Made by a program: the position numbers and the translations under genes. The notes under the pieces were generated by a model. The model did no database searches. It saw only the letters and a list, made by a program, of their open reading frames with translations, and had not been told where the DNA came from. This document shows positions 22,069-34,400 of a DNA stretch of 64,000 nt, piece after piece (position 1 is the first letter of the stretch; each line of letters begins with the position of its first letter). The stretch covers positions 6,000,839-6,064,838 of the forward strand of contig NC_018395.1 in NCBI RefSeq assembly GCF_000208865.1, written 5' to 3'. Source of the stretch: Neospora caninum Liverpool (Eukaryota > Apicomplexa > Conoidasida > Eucoccidiorida > Sarcocystidae).

Positions 22069-25003
22069 GTGAAGTGCGATATTTCAAAAACACGAACTTT
22101 TGAGAAAACTCGCGGTCCAGGCCGCTCCCCTGCGACTGCAACACTGCTGGGGGAAACGCTTCGCCGGGTAATCGGCACTGCCCGTCGCTCACGGCGCGAA
22201 AACCCGTCGGCGCGCCCGGGGCAGGGGAGACGGGACCACAGCCCCGAAAAGATCCCCCCCGCCGTGTACCTCTCGGGTGGTCGGAAAACGACTTGGTCAC
22301 AAAAAGGCGATAAAAGAGCAAACTCTAGCTAGACACACTGGAAGATCCCCGGTGTCGGCCTTTTCACCTTTAAACCGCGCACAAAAGACCCTAAAGGCGG
22401 AGTCCAGGTGTGCTCGCCACGCGGTACTCAACACTAGCAGGGGCACACTGCCCATGGAGCGGAGCCGCTTGAAACGTCTGCGTGGTGCTGACGATTTCCA
22501 AAGAATTTTGGTGAGCGCCCTCGAGTTCATAAATGTCAAAGCCTTCGGAGCTTACCGGAAACAAGACTGTCGATTTCTCTAAGTTCTTGGGGATGTCTCC
22601 GGGACGCGCTGGCCCCTCGTCCCGTCTCCCCAGTCGGCCCCGGTCCGGACAGCAACGGCTGCGGAGCTGTGCTTGGTGGCTAGGAGGAACGGAAACTCGC
22701 ACCGCGTGGACTCAGCAACACAGGACGATTGTAAGGCAGGCAAAGACACTGCACTTTCACCTTCTTTCAGTAACACTTCGCAATGATACTTTTCATCCGC
22801 TCCGCGCGAGTCACGCGTAGCGTGAGAGATGCACAGCGCCAGAATGACACGGGAGAAGCAGGTTCGCAAAGAAATATCGTTTCCTCCTTCTCAGACTGAC
22901 AACGTTTCGCCCTAGCGGCCCAGGGTGAGACGGACGGTGGCGTTTTGGGTGCTCTGCGTTCGCCGGCCAGAGTTGGGATCAGTCAGCGTTTCGAAAAAGT
23001 AGAAACTGCAAGGCTCCGGGTCCCCCGCCGCGCCGGAGACGCTCTTTTGTGGTGGAGAACGAAATACGCCGCATAGGAACGGAGGCAACAGAGAAGTTGA
23101 ACTGAAAGCAAAAGCGAACAGATTTCGCCGACGACCCCGCTAGGGAAGTTCTTCGCACTTCTCAGAAAACGCGGCCGAGGCCCTCTCTAACAGGAACGTG
23201 AAACTCTCAAGTTTCGCTGGCGTCCTTCTGTGAGAGGCCTGGGGGTGCTAGAGCATTGCTCCGTTCCTGTGTCCGCCGATTGGTGGCGAAACACGTCGAC
23301 AGAACTGTTCTTGAGGTTCGCCTCCCAAGCAAAAGCGAGTCTCCGTCGATCCTTTCCGGGTTCTAAGCGATGTCGCGAGCTACGGCTGCATTGGTTCTCA
23401 GGACCACAACTGGGACTGCGACTCCGGCTTTGTAAAAAGGCGCCACGTTTGCAGCACCCCACAGGCGCTTTTGTCTCGGAGAGTGGCTGGTACCTGCTAC
23501 TAGAGTTTTTCGATTCCCACTGGTGAGCATGCCTCACATGCGTTTCCTGTGTAACTCGGCGCCACAATAGTAAGCTCCAAGACTCATACATGCTTGTTGA
23601 TCAGGCGGCTGGTCATCCACTTTTTGCTTGTGAACTCGTGCCGCCGGAGCTCGGCCCAGCTATTACTGAAGACTTCCAACCATCTTCAATCGGCTCACAA
23701 CAGTTCGGCCTGGTGCCCATTTTCGAAGGCCAGTGAACCGCGCACCATACGGCCAATATTCATAAAGTGAATGATATTCCCAGTGCATTCCACTGACTCA
23801 CCCAGGACTTGCTGCGTTCAATTCGCAGTGCTGGGGTGCTGTGACGGTCTAGTCTGACCCGAGATCCAAGGAGGGGCGTGGCCGCCCCATCTGTAAAAAA
23901 AACTCGACATCCAGGGCCTTTTAACGTGCTGAAGCCTGTGCTGAGGACATGACCAGTGGAACAATGACGCACAGAAACAGCCCGGAGCCCGAGGGGCGTC
24001 GCGGAAGGAGTAAAGATACGAGACATGGGCAGAATCGTGGTACTGTGGTGGAAGACAAACGATGGAAAATTGGGAGGGGCATTATGGGTTCGCCGAGGAC
24101 AAACAGATACCCAAGCAGCGAATGAGAGAGGCCACAGCCAAGCACGGAGAGCGCCCTCCTGCGACACCGTCATACTAGGTAGCAAAATCTGTACCTGGCA
24201 CCAGTCGTGGGCTAGAGAAACGTTTGCGGCCATGTTCTGTGCTCCCATGGGGAATTTCAACTTCCCAGAGGGTATAGGATACTCGGTCTACTTTAGACGA
24301 GCAGGGGCGCCGTGGAACTCATACACCTCCCCATTCCCGAAGCAAGACTATACTTCGTGCCATTCTCACGTCAGAATGCGGGCGAACATACTGTCTTTGG
24401 GTTCAGGCACCACTTCCACACCTTGCCTCGACAGCGCAAAAACACAAGTCTCCGATGAGAGTGGGTCGAGGGTTAAGGGTGAGCCTGACAAGTTTTTTCA
24501 CCCGCCCCGCCAGCTAGCTGTCTCGTGCAGGGGCGAGGCGTGCATGCTCTAGAGAAACGATTCTCAGCCTTCACACCTTTTCTTCCTGCATGTACCCTTG
24601 GGTGCGTCGCCTGCGCCCCAGCGAAGAACCGACGTGTCTCCAGAAATGCCCTTCCGAGAAAAGAACTGTTCGCGCGCGATATTTAAATTTGTCCCAAGAC
24701 GATCCGGCCGCGACACACTTCTTTGATTCCGGTATCTTCGCGAGAAGCGTCATGCCCGCCCGCGGCTGAACCGGCGTCCCGATTGAGGGCCTTCTCGAAA
24801 CGCCAAACGAACACTGCGCTGTGGTGGTATAGAGGGGGGACGGGGTAAGAAGCTGCGCGTTTCGTTACCAGGTCTGGAATCAAAGTGCACCTTTTCGTCT
24901 CTCCGCACTTGCCCAGTCGTCGGGCGGAATTCTTAACGAGCTACGGTGCTGAGTGTATCTATTTATACTTCCAGAAGGTTCGTTGCGTGCGATTGCCTCC
25001 GTG
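22069..25003. promoter_or_regulatory. Divergent intergenic region between two putative secretory-pathway genes
   Basis: It must carry the promoters of the minus gene starting at 22068 and the plus gene starting at 25004. Sites resembling known Toxoplasma promoter elements are visible: GAGACG at 22227-22232, its reverse complement CGTCTC at 24896-24901, and the palindromic TGCATGC at 24541-24547. These motifs are short enough to occur by chance. No convincing gene is present; open frames such as 24025-24552 lack domains. Confidence 0.4.
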
Positions 25004-25633
25004 ATGACTCGAGTTTCTGTCGGCCTCAGTGCCGACGGCGGGCTAGCGGGAATTTGCCGCTGGAAAAGCGTTCCTCGGAAATACATTGTGTTTGTTTGCT
25101 TTTTTGCGGCGTTATGTAAGGCAGTGTGGCCAGAGTTCGCGGCATGCGCCCCATGGCGAGCACCGACGTCCGCAGCGGCAGACGGCGGTCGTCGTCGCTC
25201 TGCCGCTGCAAAACCTTCAGGGGCTGTGGCGGCCGAGGCAGCCCGAGACGCCCTGTCCATGTGGTGGGAAGAAGTAAAGAGCCTCGTAGAAACCACAGCT
25301 TACGGCGTTCGTGGCGCTGCGAACGACGTGATTGACAGCGATATCGTTGAGGAGGCCTCCGACTTTGCATCCGGCATGTATGACGAGCTCGAGGATGGGA
25401 TAGCAAAAGGGGCAAAAGCGTCACAGGACCGAATCGCCGAGATGAGACAGGAAGCCAGAGAGCTCCTCGCCAAGCTGGAAGCAGCGGATCTCTCGTCCAT
25501 AGGTTCCTCGATCACAGCGGGACCGTTGAGAGAGCTCGAAGAGCTTTACGCATTGTTGGTGGACGTGGAGGAGGAGCCATCAGCCACCGAAACGGAAATC
25601 AACACAGATCGAACGGAAGACGCAAGCTCCTAG
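25004..25633 (+). CDS. Small predicted secreted, helix-rich protein
   Basis: A single-exon frame of 209 residues from the ATG at 25004; an in-frame ATG at 24953 would add 17 residues. I do not recognise it. A hydrophobic core at residues 27-38 (YIVFVCFFAALC), preceded by a basic K/R stretch and followed by PEFAACA, looks like a signal peptide with a long n-region. After an Ala/Arg-rich segment, residues from about 80 on form predicted amphipathic helices (DIVEEASDFASGMYDELED, EMRQEARELLAKLEAADLS) and an acidic C-terminus. There is no second membrane segment. Size, charge and signal resemble coccidian dense-granule or vacuole proteins in general; this is inference. The gene converges on the giant minus-strand gene and diverges from the membrane protein gene at 22068. 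Confidence 0.7.
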   Translation: MTRVSVGLSADGGLAGICRWKSVPRKYIVFVCFFAALCKAVWPEFAACAPWRAPTSAAADGGRRRSAAAKPSGAVAAEAARDALSMWWEEVKSLVETTAYGVRGAANDVIDSDIVEEASDFASGMYDELEDGIAKGAKASQDRIAEMRQEARELLAKLEAADLSSIGSSITAGPLRELEELYALLVDVEEEPSATETEINTDRTEDASS

Positions 25634-27675
25634 ACGGGCGACGAAAATGAAGAAGATGGAAACGTGGAAGACGCACGGGATCCGGGACAAAGGGCGTCAG
25701 ATGCAACACCAGAAGACGCTAAGGAAAAAACGAGAACATGGTCCCGCGAGCCGACGTCGGTAGGGAGACCGACCGAACCGAGAAGAGAACTGCATGGATG
25801 GATCGGAGAGAAAACACGATGGAGTTGAGGCTCAGAGCACCATTTCGGAAGGCATTCCAGATCAGTAGTCAGATCACTCAGACAGAGGCGCCCACTCTGC
25901 ATGTATGCGCGCGTGCCAGGGGACGGCAGCCCCGCATCAAACAAGGTAGCAGGAATAAAGGGGGAAACTCAACGCGTTTTCCCAAAGACATCCTGTCTTC
26001 CGGAACGTAGTTGCCAAGGGGCTCCTCTACCTCGTGAAGCGTGATCCCCTGGTAATCATTTTTGGTCTTATTCGATCGTGTGGACTTTCACACACACACA
26101 TGCAACAGGTTGTGATCGTCCCTATCCGTTCACTATTTCATAGAGGGATTTCTAAGTGGGGGGAGCGTTTCCTCTGCGGTTGGCGTTGGGAGTGCGTACT
26201 GCACGAACGATCGGTTACGGACTCACTTATTCGTGTGAGTTCAAAGACCTCACCTCTTGCCACCAATGTACTCAAGAAGCAGCGGCTCTGCATTTGAATT
26301 TCTTCTTGTCGCCAGCAGCTGGAGCTCCGCCCTCCGGGGGACTTGGTTTGGTGTAAAAGGGAGAACTGGTCCTCGATTGCATTGCTGCAAAAGTCCACAT
26401 GTTCTCGTCTGCGCTGGTCTCTCGATGATGCGGCCCATCATGGCTGATTCATCGTCGGAAACTGCCAGGGAAAACAAAGCTGGGAACACTAGACCAGTAT
26501 CGCTACCTATGTGGACGGTGCTTGCTTGCGCCAAAAGTGTCGTAGTTTGAGTCTGTAGCCGCCTCTGAGGTGCTGGCCTCACCGAGTTTGTGGAGAGAGC
26601 GATACGCACAAATCCAAATCTTTCTGTGCTCCCAAACAATTTCCCTATACTCGCACCTCGGCGAAGTGAATCTCCCCGTTCGGTATCTTTTTGTATGGGT
26701 CTCCGCAAAGAGGCTGTGTGAATACGGCTCATGCTTGTGAACGCCATCCCAACGGAACAAATCAAATCTCCAGACCATGAGTGCTTTTCCTGGTCCAAAT
26801 TCATTCGGCATCCATTTCACAAAGCCTTCGTCCATTGATGACCCACCAAACAATTTCCTGGTTTTTGAATGAGGCGGTGACGTCTCTGATAGAAGTGCTT
26901 TTGTACCTGCCCTGAACGCACAACGGGTGCATGTGAGAAGAAATTGACCCCAGGAAATTCCTCGACATGCGTGCCTTGTGTCCTGATCGAGTGTGGATTG
27001 TTCGTCGTTCTGCGGTTCTGTGAACTAAGGAAGCTGAGCGGCAAACGCCGTAATTGAGAGTCATAAAGCTACGACTCCCCGATCCACCGAACTAGGCGTT
27101 TTTGTGTTGTTGCCAGAGCGATCATGTTTTAATCACTGATAACGGGGCAATGAAGCACCTGCTGGCTCCCCGAAAAAGAACATTCTGTAGCAACGGGACC
27201 CAGGGATCTATGTCCAGCCGAACTATACTCTCGCAGACAGCATGCCCGAACTGATTCACTTGTAGGTCCAGTTTGATTTCTGCTGTCCAGGTGCACACAA
27301 CCGCCACGAGTGGATAAATGCTCAGTTCCCATAGTGGTGGCTCTTGCCAGCCACTCTTCAGGGTTGCATACAGCAACCAAGGTGGAGAACTACTAACCCA
27401 CATCTTTAGATGGTACAGGATACATCAGGGGCGCCTCTCCAACATCGGCGGGTGCTGCTGTATGAGGCACGCCAAGTTGGGTCCGGAGATGTTCCCCGCC
27501 GATTTCCAAACACACCACAGCAGTTTTTGCTCGTAAAGTGTCGAGGGCCTCATTCCAACACGGTGGCGCTGACCCTTTGTCTCTTTTCGTGACTACTAGC
27601 GGCTTCATGTGTTCACGTGCTTTATTGCTGCTGCGTCTGTGAAGTCGCTCTGTTGATCAAAACCTGACAACATAT

Positions 27676-27678
<3 letters not shown>

Positions 27679-27710
<32 letters not shown>
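27679..27710. repeat. (TA)n microsatellite
   Basis: About 32 bases of uninterrupted alternating AT in the convergent spacer. Confidence 0.9.
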
Positions 27711-27712
<2 letters not shown>

Positions 27713-28288
27713 AATCTCGCCGGATGCGTCCACGAAGCCTTAAACAGAGAAATCCGGAAAGCGTGCAATCGCATCCATATGATCACTGTAACACTCCGGG
27801 GTTCGTCTCAGATGTTTGGCTTCCCATCTCGCTCCTCAGAGTGCACGACACCGGAAAAGCAGAGCCATGACGGACAAACTCGTTGATTAAGAGATCGTAT
27901 GTGGGATGCAGAGACGAGAAACGAAGGATCCATCAATAAACGGTCCTGGTTTTACCGCTCACACACATTCGTCTGAAAGAGGCGTGCGAAGAATTGGTAA
28001 AAAAGAGCGACACAAATGCTTGGCCTCAGCCACCGTCGTCCTTCTCTCCACATTACAACTTCTTCCCGAATAGAATGTGCTTCTTTCTCATTTCGGAGAC
28101 ACTCCCTTGGGCTCGAATCGTTCCCAGAGCTCCAATGCTCGACCGCCCGTTTCCGACCGACTTCCTGGCTCCTTTGGTTCGACTAAAGAAAGCCGGTTTC
28201 TTTCGTCGCACGATGAGGTCTCGTAGTTTGTGGCTGATCACGCGACCAGTTGCCTGCATACACCATAGACGAATGCAGTTCGACTTGC

Positions 28289-28314
28289 ATATATATATAT
28301 ATATATATATATAT
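28289..28314. repeat. (TA)n microsatellite
   Basis: About 26 bases of alternating AT near the 3' end of the giant gene. Confidence 0.9.
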
Positions 28315-28469
28315 CGTAGATCGACACACGGGAAGCGCGCCCGTGTTTCCCTCTTGCTCTTGCTGGTGCTTTCTTCGACGCGGTTAGTTGGCTGGTTTCC
28401 GTTGGTGGGGCGGCCGTGCCGCATCCTCATCCTTGTGGCGTGTCGTCCTCCCCATCTGCCTGCGGATTT

Positions 28470-31400
28470 TCACTGTTGTTCTTGCAGCCCCTGCGCGCCG
28501 CTCATTTCGTTCCTGGTTGCCACTCTTTCTTCTCCGTTCCCTTCCTCCCTGCGTGTCCCGACTCCCTCTCCCCAGGCTCCATCCTGCTTCCTCTCACGCC
28601 GCCTTCTCGCGATTTTCCCCACGTCCGCGTGTCGTTTCCCGCGTGTCGTTTCCCGCTTGTCTTTCCCGCGTTTCTCTTCGCCGGCGGGGCAGAAAAAAGG
28701 CTTGAATGACCCGCCCAATGTGCACTGCCTTCCGCCTCTCCCCTCTCAGCGGATCTCTGCGCTTCGCGACTCACCTGTCTGCCTACGAACCAGATGTACT
28801 TGTCTACCATCGCCTTCCACGTCTTGAGTTTGTCTCTCTGAACGAAAGGCTTGAACTCCAGCAGAACGTCGTTGAGGTTAACGGCGCCTCGGTATCGGAC
28901 GAGAGCGACGATTGGCGAGATGCGCACGTGGCGAATGAAGACGAGAGACGGCGCAGAGGGAGCATATGCGGTGTTTGCTTGGGGGAAACAAGCTTTGCTG
29001 CCCTCGTTGCCGACAAATGCCGCACTTCCCGGCGGGAGAGAGCACGAGGCTGGCGACGACGGGCGCGACGCTCCGCCAGTGAGACCTGGCGGGTCCGACG
29101 AGGCCTCGAGGCTCCCACCTTCGCCCTTCCCTCTTGCGTCCCTGTCCTCGAGCCCCTTCTCCTCCAGAGACACAGGCTGACTCGAGGGCGAACGCGCAGC
29201 GGAACTCGACGCCTTCGCCGTGTTCGGGCCTTCCTCGCTGGGTGAGGCCTGCTGAGCAGCGACACCAGACGACGCAGGGACGCCGGGGCCGGTGAGCGCC
29301 TTCGCACCCTTGAGCGGCGTTGGAGAAGACACCAGACTGGGATGGCCCGGCCCCGCAACGGCGATGCCCGGATGCTTTCCCTTGGGATTGGCAGAAGCGA
29401 GCACCAGCTCCGCAGGCGCCGAGGCAGACGTCGGCGGGAAGAAAAACGCGTAAAGCTGCTCCACGAGGTTGGCACTCAGGCGCACGCGCAAAGGGTCGAT
29501 GTGCAGAATGAGCGAATCAAAAACCTGCGAATACACCTCACATTTCGATTCCAGAGACCAATGCATGCGCAGGGGACGCAACGCACAGGTAGGCCTGCAG
29601 CCCTCGCCTTCAACAGCTGCGGAATGTGGCGTCACGCCCCCCCCCCCACCCCCCCCATGTATATACTCGGATGCGTCGCTGGCCTCCCTAGCTCCTCGTT
29701 CCGGCTGTTTCCTCTTTTCCGCGCCCCTGCTTTGCGTTGTTTGTCTTGCCGCCCCTCTCGCCGTTTGCCACGACACGCGCTCCGCCTCACCTGCCATACG
29801 GTGCCGGCGAGGTCGACGAATCGCCAGCTGCATCGAACTGAGATCGCATGTGCGGAGACCTTCGATCTCGGCCCGTGCCCACCTTGGTCTCCCAGAAGTT
29901 GCTCCAAGAGCTTGCCGCGTTTGCGGCCCTCCAGTTCTTCATTCCAGTCGAATGCCTCCCTTCGCCGGTCATCCTTCGTTCCCAGCCTTCCCGCGCCGCC
30001 CCGCATCGACGCAAACTCGAGGCCTTCGCGTCGGCCGCGCCCCGCTCTCTCGTGCTCCGGATGCGAGGCCGAAAGCGGCGAGCCGGAGGAAAGGGAGGCA
30101 CCGCCGCCCTGAGACGAAGTGGGTCGGCCTGGGCTATGGAGAAAGAACGCGTTCCGGTACGCAGAGAGATCGAGGAAAACGTCCTGCTCGTCGTCGACCG
30201 CTGCGTTTGGCTGCACGGAAAGGACAGAGAGTTCGCACGCAGGCGCTGCAGGTATGATTCCGGCACACTGTCTTGGCGCCCCTTCGCAGGAGCGAAGAGA
30301 CGAAAAGAAAAGCTCTACGGCAGCTTTGTTCCCTCTGGATTAGGTCCTTCCTTGCCGGCGATTCTCGAGGCTCTCTCGCTTCTTACTCGTGCCCACCAGC
30401 GGCGTGTGTCGCCGCGCCTCGCCAGCGAAGGTGTACCCACCTGGAGGACGTCGAGAAGCGGCGTTATCACGGGAGAGGCGACAGTGCCAGGGGGGAAGAG
30501 AAGGACAAGCAGCTCGGCTGCAGAAAACGGCGCTTCCGACCAGGCAGTGTCTTCTTGGTGTCTCCACGCATCCCCGTCGCCGACGGAATCGGCTCGGGCA
30601 CTCGGTGTCTCGTCTTCGCTGGCTGTACCGGCGGCCTCCAGAGCGTTCGTTTCTGCTGACTGCCACATCAGGCTTCGCCTTCTGCGTTGCTCGTCGCCCT
30701 CCCACCAGTCTGCGTCGTGCGCATCCCCAGCTGCGAATGGCGTGTCGTCCGCCGTTCGTCTCCGTGTTCGTCGCTTCTCCTTTGCCCGCGCTCTCTCTCC
30801 TTCGCCCTGGGTTCCGGCCTCGTCTCCACTGCCGCGGTGCCTTCTGCGGGGCTTCGCGTTCATTGCCGCGCCGCGTTCCCCTTGGCAACTCTCGCCAGTC
30901 GTGCTGGTGCCTGGTAGAAGGGACGGCATGGCGACGGAGGAAGCGAGATCCTGGTCCTTCCCGCCGGCCGGGCTAGACGCAGGCTGTGAAAACGCTTTGC
31001 TTTTGCGCTTCAGCCTCATGTCCACCTGCCGTTTGCACCACTGTGCAGCAGCGCCCACGAACTTGTTTCGGGCGTGCAAAGTGCCGATCTGGGGCAGCTG
31101 CGTGGAACGGATCGGCTGCGCCGCACCCCCGACGAGGGTCCGGAGCCGCGCTCCCTCGTCTTCGTTTCGTTCGTCCGTCTCGCCTGTCTCGACCTTTGAA
31201 GACGCGCAGGAAGGCAAGAGCGGAAAAGACTGAGAAGACTCGGCATCGTCCAGAACCGAAGGCAGCGCAGGAGACGCGGAACCCGCTCGGCCTCGACTGC
31301 CAGCCAGGGCCGCCGCGGCGGGCCCGAGCAGCGGCAGCGAAGGACTCGCCGCTGACGAAAAGGGGATACGGTGGGCGGAGGGAGTGCCTTGGGTCGCCTT

Positions 31401-34400
31401 CGCGCGGTTGATGAGGCGAACGGAGGGAAAAGGTAGGAAGAACGGAAGGTCTCGGGAACTCGACCTCGACGAGGGCTCTGCAGAGAACATCGCGCTGGTG
31501 GTGCTGCTACCCTCGGCAAAGTCGTCTCCCTCTCCCGCTGCGTCGGCCGTCTCTTCTTTCTTCTCGGTCTTTTCCTTCGCTTCAAGGGTTCCTTCGGGTC
31601 TTCGTCGTTCCCCCGCGACTTCATCCACCGACGCCTTGGACGGGCTTCCGCGGTCGTCGCCGCGCCGGTCCAGCGCGCCAACCCCTCCCGGGGCGCTGCT
31701 GGCCCTTTCTGCTTCCTGGTACGAGCTCGTTTCGCGCTCCAGCGCGTCCTCGCGCTTGTCCGCTTCTTCGGCCCTCTCTGCGCCGCGCCGCGCCTCGAGC
31801 GCCGCCTCGCGCGCGCGGAGTTCTGACCACGGGCCGGGCTCTGCGCGACTGCATTGCCCGGACGCGGGCTCCCGCGCCGCTTGGTTCTGGGCATCTGCGC
31901 CTTCAGTTTCCCCCCTTCTAGGCTTTCTACGCAGGCCGCCGAGCATTTGCAAGGCTCGGTCGCGCACGACAGACTTGGACAAGAGCATTTTCCCCGCTGC
32001 CGAGACAGAAGTGATCGTGCTGGCTCCGTCAGCCTGTGCGTTGTCGGAGGCAACCGCGGAGCTGGGGAGGGCGAGCTGCAGCACGCTGGCCGTCCCGAGG
32101 TTTCCGGCGCTGTCGTCGCGAGTTGCCCCGTCGACCGGGGCTCTTCGCTTCTTTCCCAGACGTTTGAGAAGCGACTTCATCCTCTCAGTCTGGAGGGCCA
32201 GCCGCGGGGCGGGCAACGCAGAGGGATGCGCTCGGCCTTGGTCCGGGCGGCCGTCTCGACAGTCGGAGAAGAAACTGCTCGTCGCCTTTTCGAGGTCCTC
32301 CGGGCGGGTCGTGCGGGGCGCAGGGAGCACAGCGGAGGCGCCACGAGACGCGCGGCGGGCCTCGGCGCCTCCGGAGGAGACTCCCGTACCGCGCCCCACA
32401 GTCGCGTCCCGAGTGCAAGAAAACAAAGCCGAAGAAGAGGCAGAAGAAAGCGCAGAGACGGCAGACGCAGAAGACACAGGCGACACAGGCGCAAGAGGCA
32501 GGGGCGGGAGCGCCGAACCCGGAGAAGACTCGTGAGGAAGAGAAGCGACGGCGGCATCCTGCGGTTGTTCGTGCGGCCGAGAGGAGCCTGGATTCACCGG
32601 GGTACCGGCGACATGGACCCGACCCTCCGAGTCGCCCTGAGAAGCCCTAGCTGGTCCGAGAGAGGATGCAGTCTCGGCAGACTGTGAGGAAGACCGAGAC
32701 AAGGAAGAGGAAGCAGAGGAAGCCGAAGACTCTGAGACACAACTTGAGCGGCGGCGAGAAGGAGGGGTTGAACCGACGCCCCGAGGGAGGTGGGCAAAAG
32801 CGACATAAGAAGAATAAGGCACATGCACCGGATCAGCGGGGTGTCCACGTCGAGGAGGCGAACGAGGAAGAGAACCTCCGCCTGGTCCTGTGACGGCCGG
32901 AAAGTCTCGCGGAAAAAGCTGAAGAATGCTCCATTCGGCCAAGTCGATCTGTGCAAGGAAAAGAAAGGAGACACGGCAGGTGCCGACTGATACGCGCCTC
33001 CCCACACACGACACAGCGCCAGGCGGCATTCAGCTTTTCCACCGTCGTAGGCATTTCCCCGTCCTCCCCTCTCTTCTCCCTCAGGTTATCCGGCGTTTCC
33101 CACCTTTACCCTGTCGCCTCCCGCCTCTGCTTCCTTGCCTTGATGTCGAAGCCGAGAGGTGCACAAACCGGCGTGCCGCCCTCAGCAGCAGTGTGCCTCA
33201 CAGAAACGCAGACATCTACAGCTCTTTCTCTACATCTACCTATTTTTAATATATATATATATATATACATGCGCGAATGTCAATTCGGGAGATCGTGAGG
33301 TTACCTCGAGATTGTTGCGTTGTTCTTTGGAGCCCTGGAGGGCGGCGGCGGCGGAAAGGCGGCGGCCAGTGAAGCAGCAGAAGGGTAGGTTATGGGGCCC
33401 GGCGAGAAGGGACCAGCAGACTTCGTTGATGAGCACATCGGCGAGGATGACTTTTTCTTCTCCCGCGCCGGGAGGGCTCTGCCTTGAGGAGTCTTCACCT
33501 TCGCGGTCTTCTCTCTCTCGCATCTCTCCCTCTCTCCCTCTACCTTCTCCCGCTCGGTCGCCCCCCGGCACGCCGGTATCGCACGCACCGGACCGCGTCC
33601 TCACGGCGTCGCCGTCCTCGCCTTCGTTTTCTTCTCTCCCTCGCATCTCTCGCATCTCTCGTTCCTCCTCGACTGCAGCCGCCGCTGCGGCAGCCGCTGC
33701 GGCGTAAGCGTCCGCGCCGCCTCGGCCTCGGCCTTCTGCGCTGAAGCACCGAGGCCTCCAACGCAGGTTCCCGCCGGCCCCGTCTGGGGCGCCCTGGCTT
33801 TCGTCTCTGGAGCTCCGGCATCGGCCCGCCGTCGCTCGCCCGCGCGCCGACTCGCGCGGGTCTCTCGCCTGCGCCTGGACGGAGGAGCTGCGGCAGCCGC
33901 GCTCTTCCTCGGCCTGCAAGTAGGCCAGGAGCTGGCGGCGGATGGCGGCCGAGCGGAAGAGGGCGGCGCGGCGGGGTTGCGCAGGCGTAGACGCGGGCGC
34001 CTGAGGCTTCTCTCGCGCGGCGAAGGGGAGGGAGGCGCCTAGCTCTCCCGGCTTGGTTGCGTCGCCTCGGCTGTGCCCCGGCCGCTGCGGTCTGGCCGGC
34101 GACGAAGCGCAGGGGACTGGGGGCGCGAAGGAACTCAGTTGGTCTTCTTTGATCGCCTCGAGGCCTACCTCGACGCTCGAGTCCTCGTCTTTCCCGCCGA
34201 ATCGCGAGACGAGGTCTTCTTCCTCCTCGTCTTCACTTGACGACCCGGGCCCTCCGCCCCGGTCGTCCTCGCCGTCGCCCGCCTTCCTGAGTCGGCTGCG
34301 ACTGCCGCGTCCTCGGCGGCCCGCAGGCCTCCCGGCGGCCACGCCGCTTGCGTTGCGTGAGTCCGCGCGCGAGCCCGCGGGACCACCGCTTTCGAGTTCG

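Larger units (their letters stand above)
25634..28469. other. Convergent intergenic region
   Basis: This lies between the 3' ends of the small secreted-protein gene and the giant gene. It contains two (TA)n microsatellites and no supportable gene. Near 27955-27976 on the minus strand, a good acceptor (cctctttcag) followed by a seven-codon frame is an alternative last exon for the giant gene. Confidence 0.5.

Noticed and set aside
26250..26804. A 184-codon minus-strand frame between the small secreted protein gene and the giant gene
   Set aside because: No signal peptide, domain or splice evidence.
29848..31233. Large plus-strand frames opposite the giant gene (also 31384-32535, 37691-39112, 42123-43421 and others)
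   Set aside because: They lie antisense to a much longer, phase-consistent coding frame with family motifs. GC-rich codons make the opposite strand open by chance, and the translations are Arg/Ala/Pro-biased.
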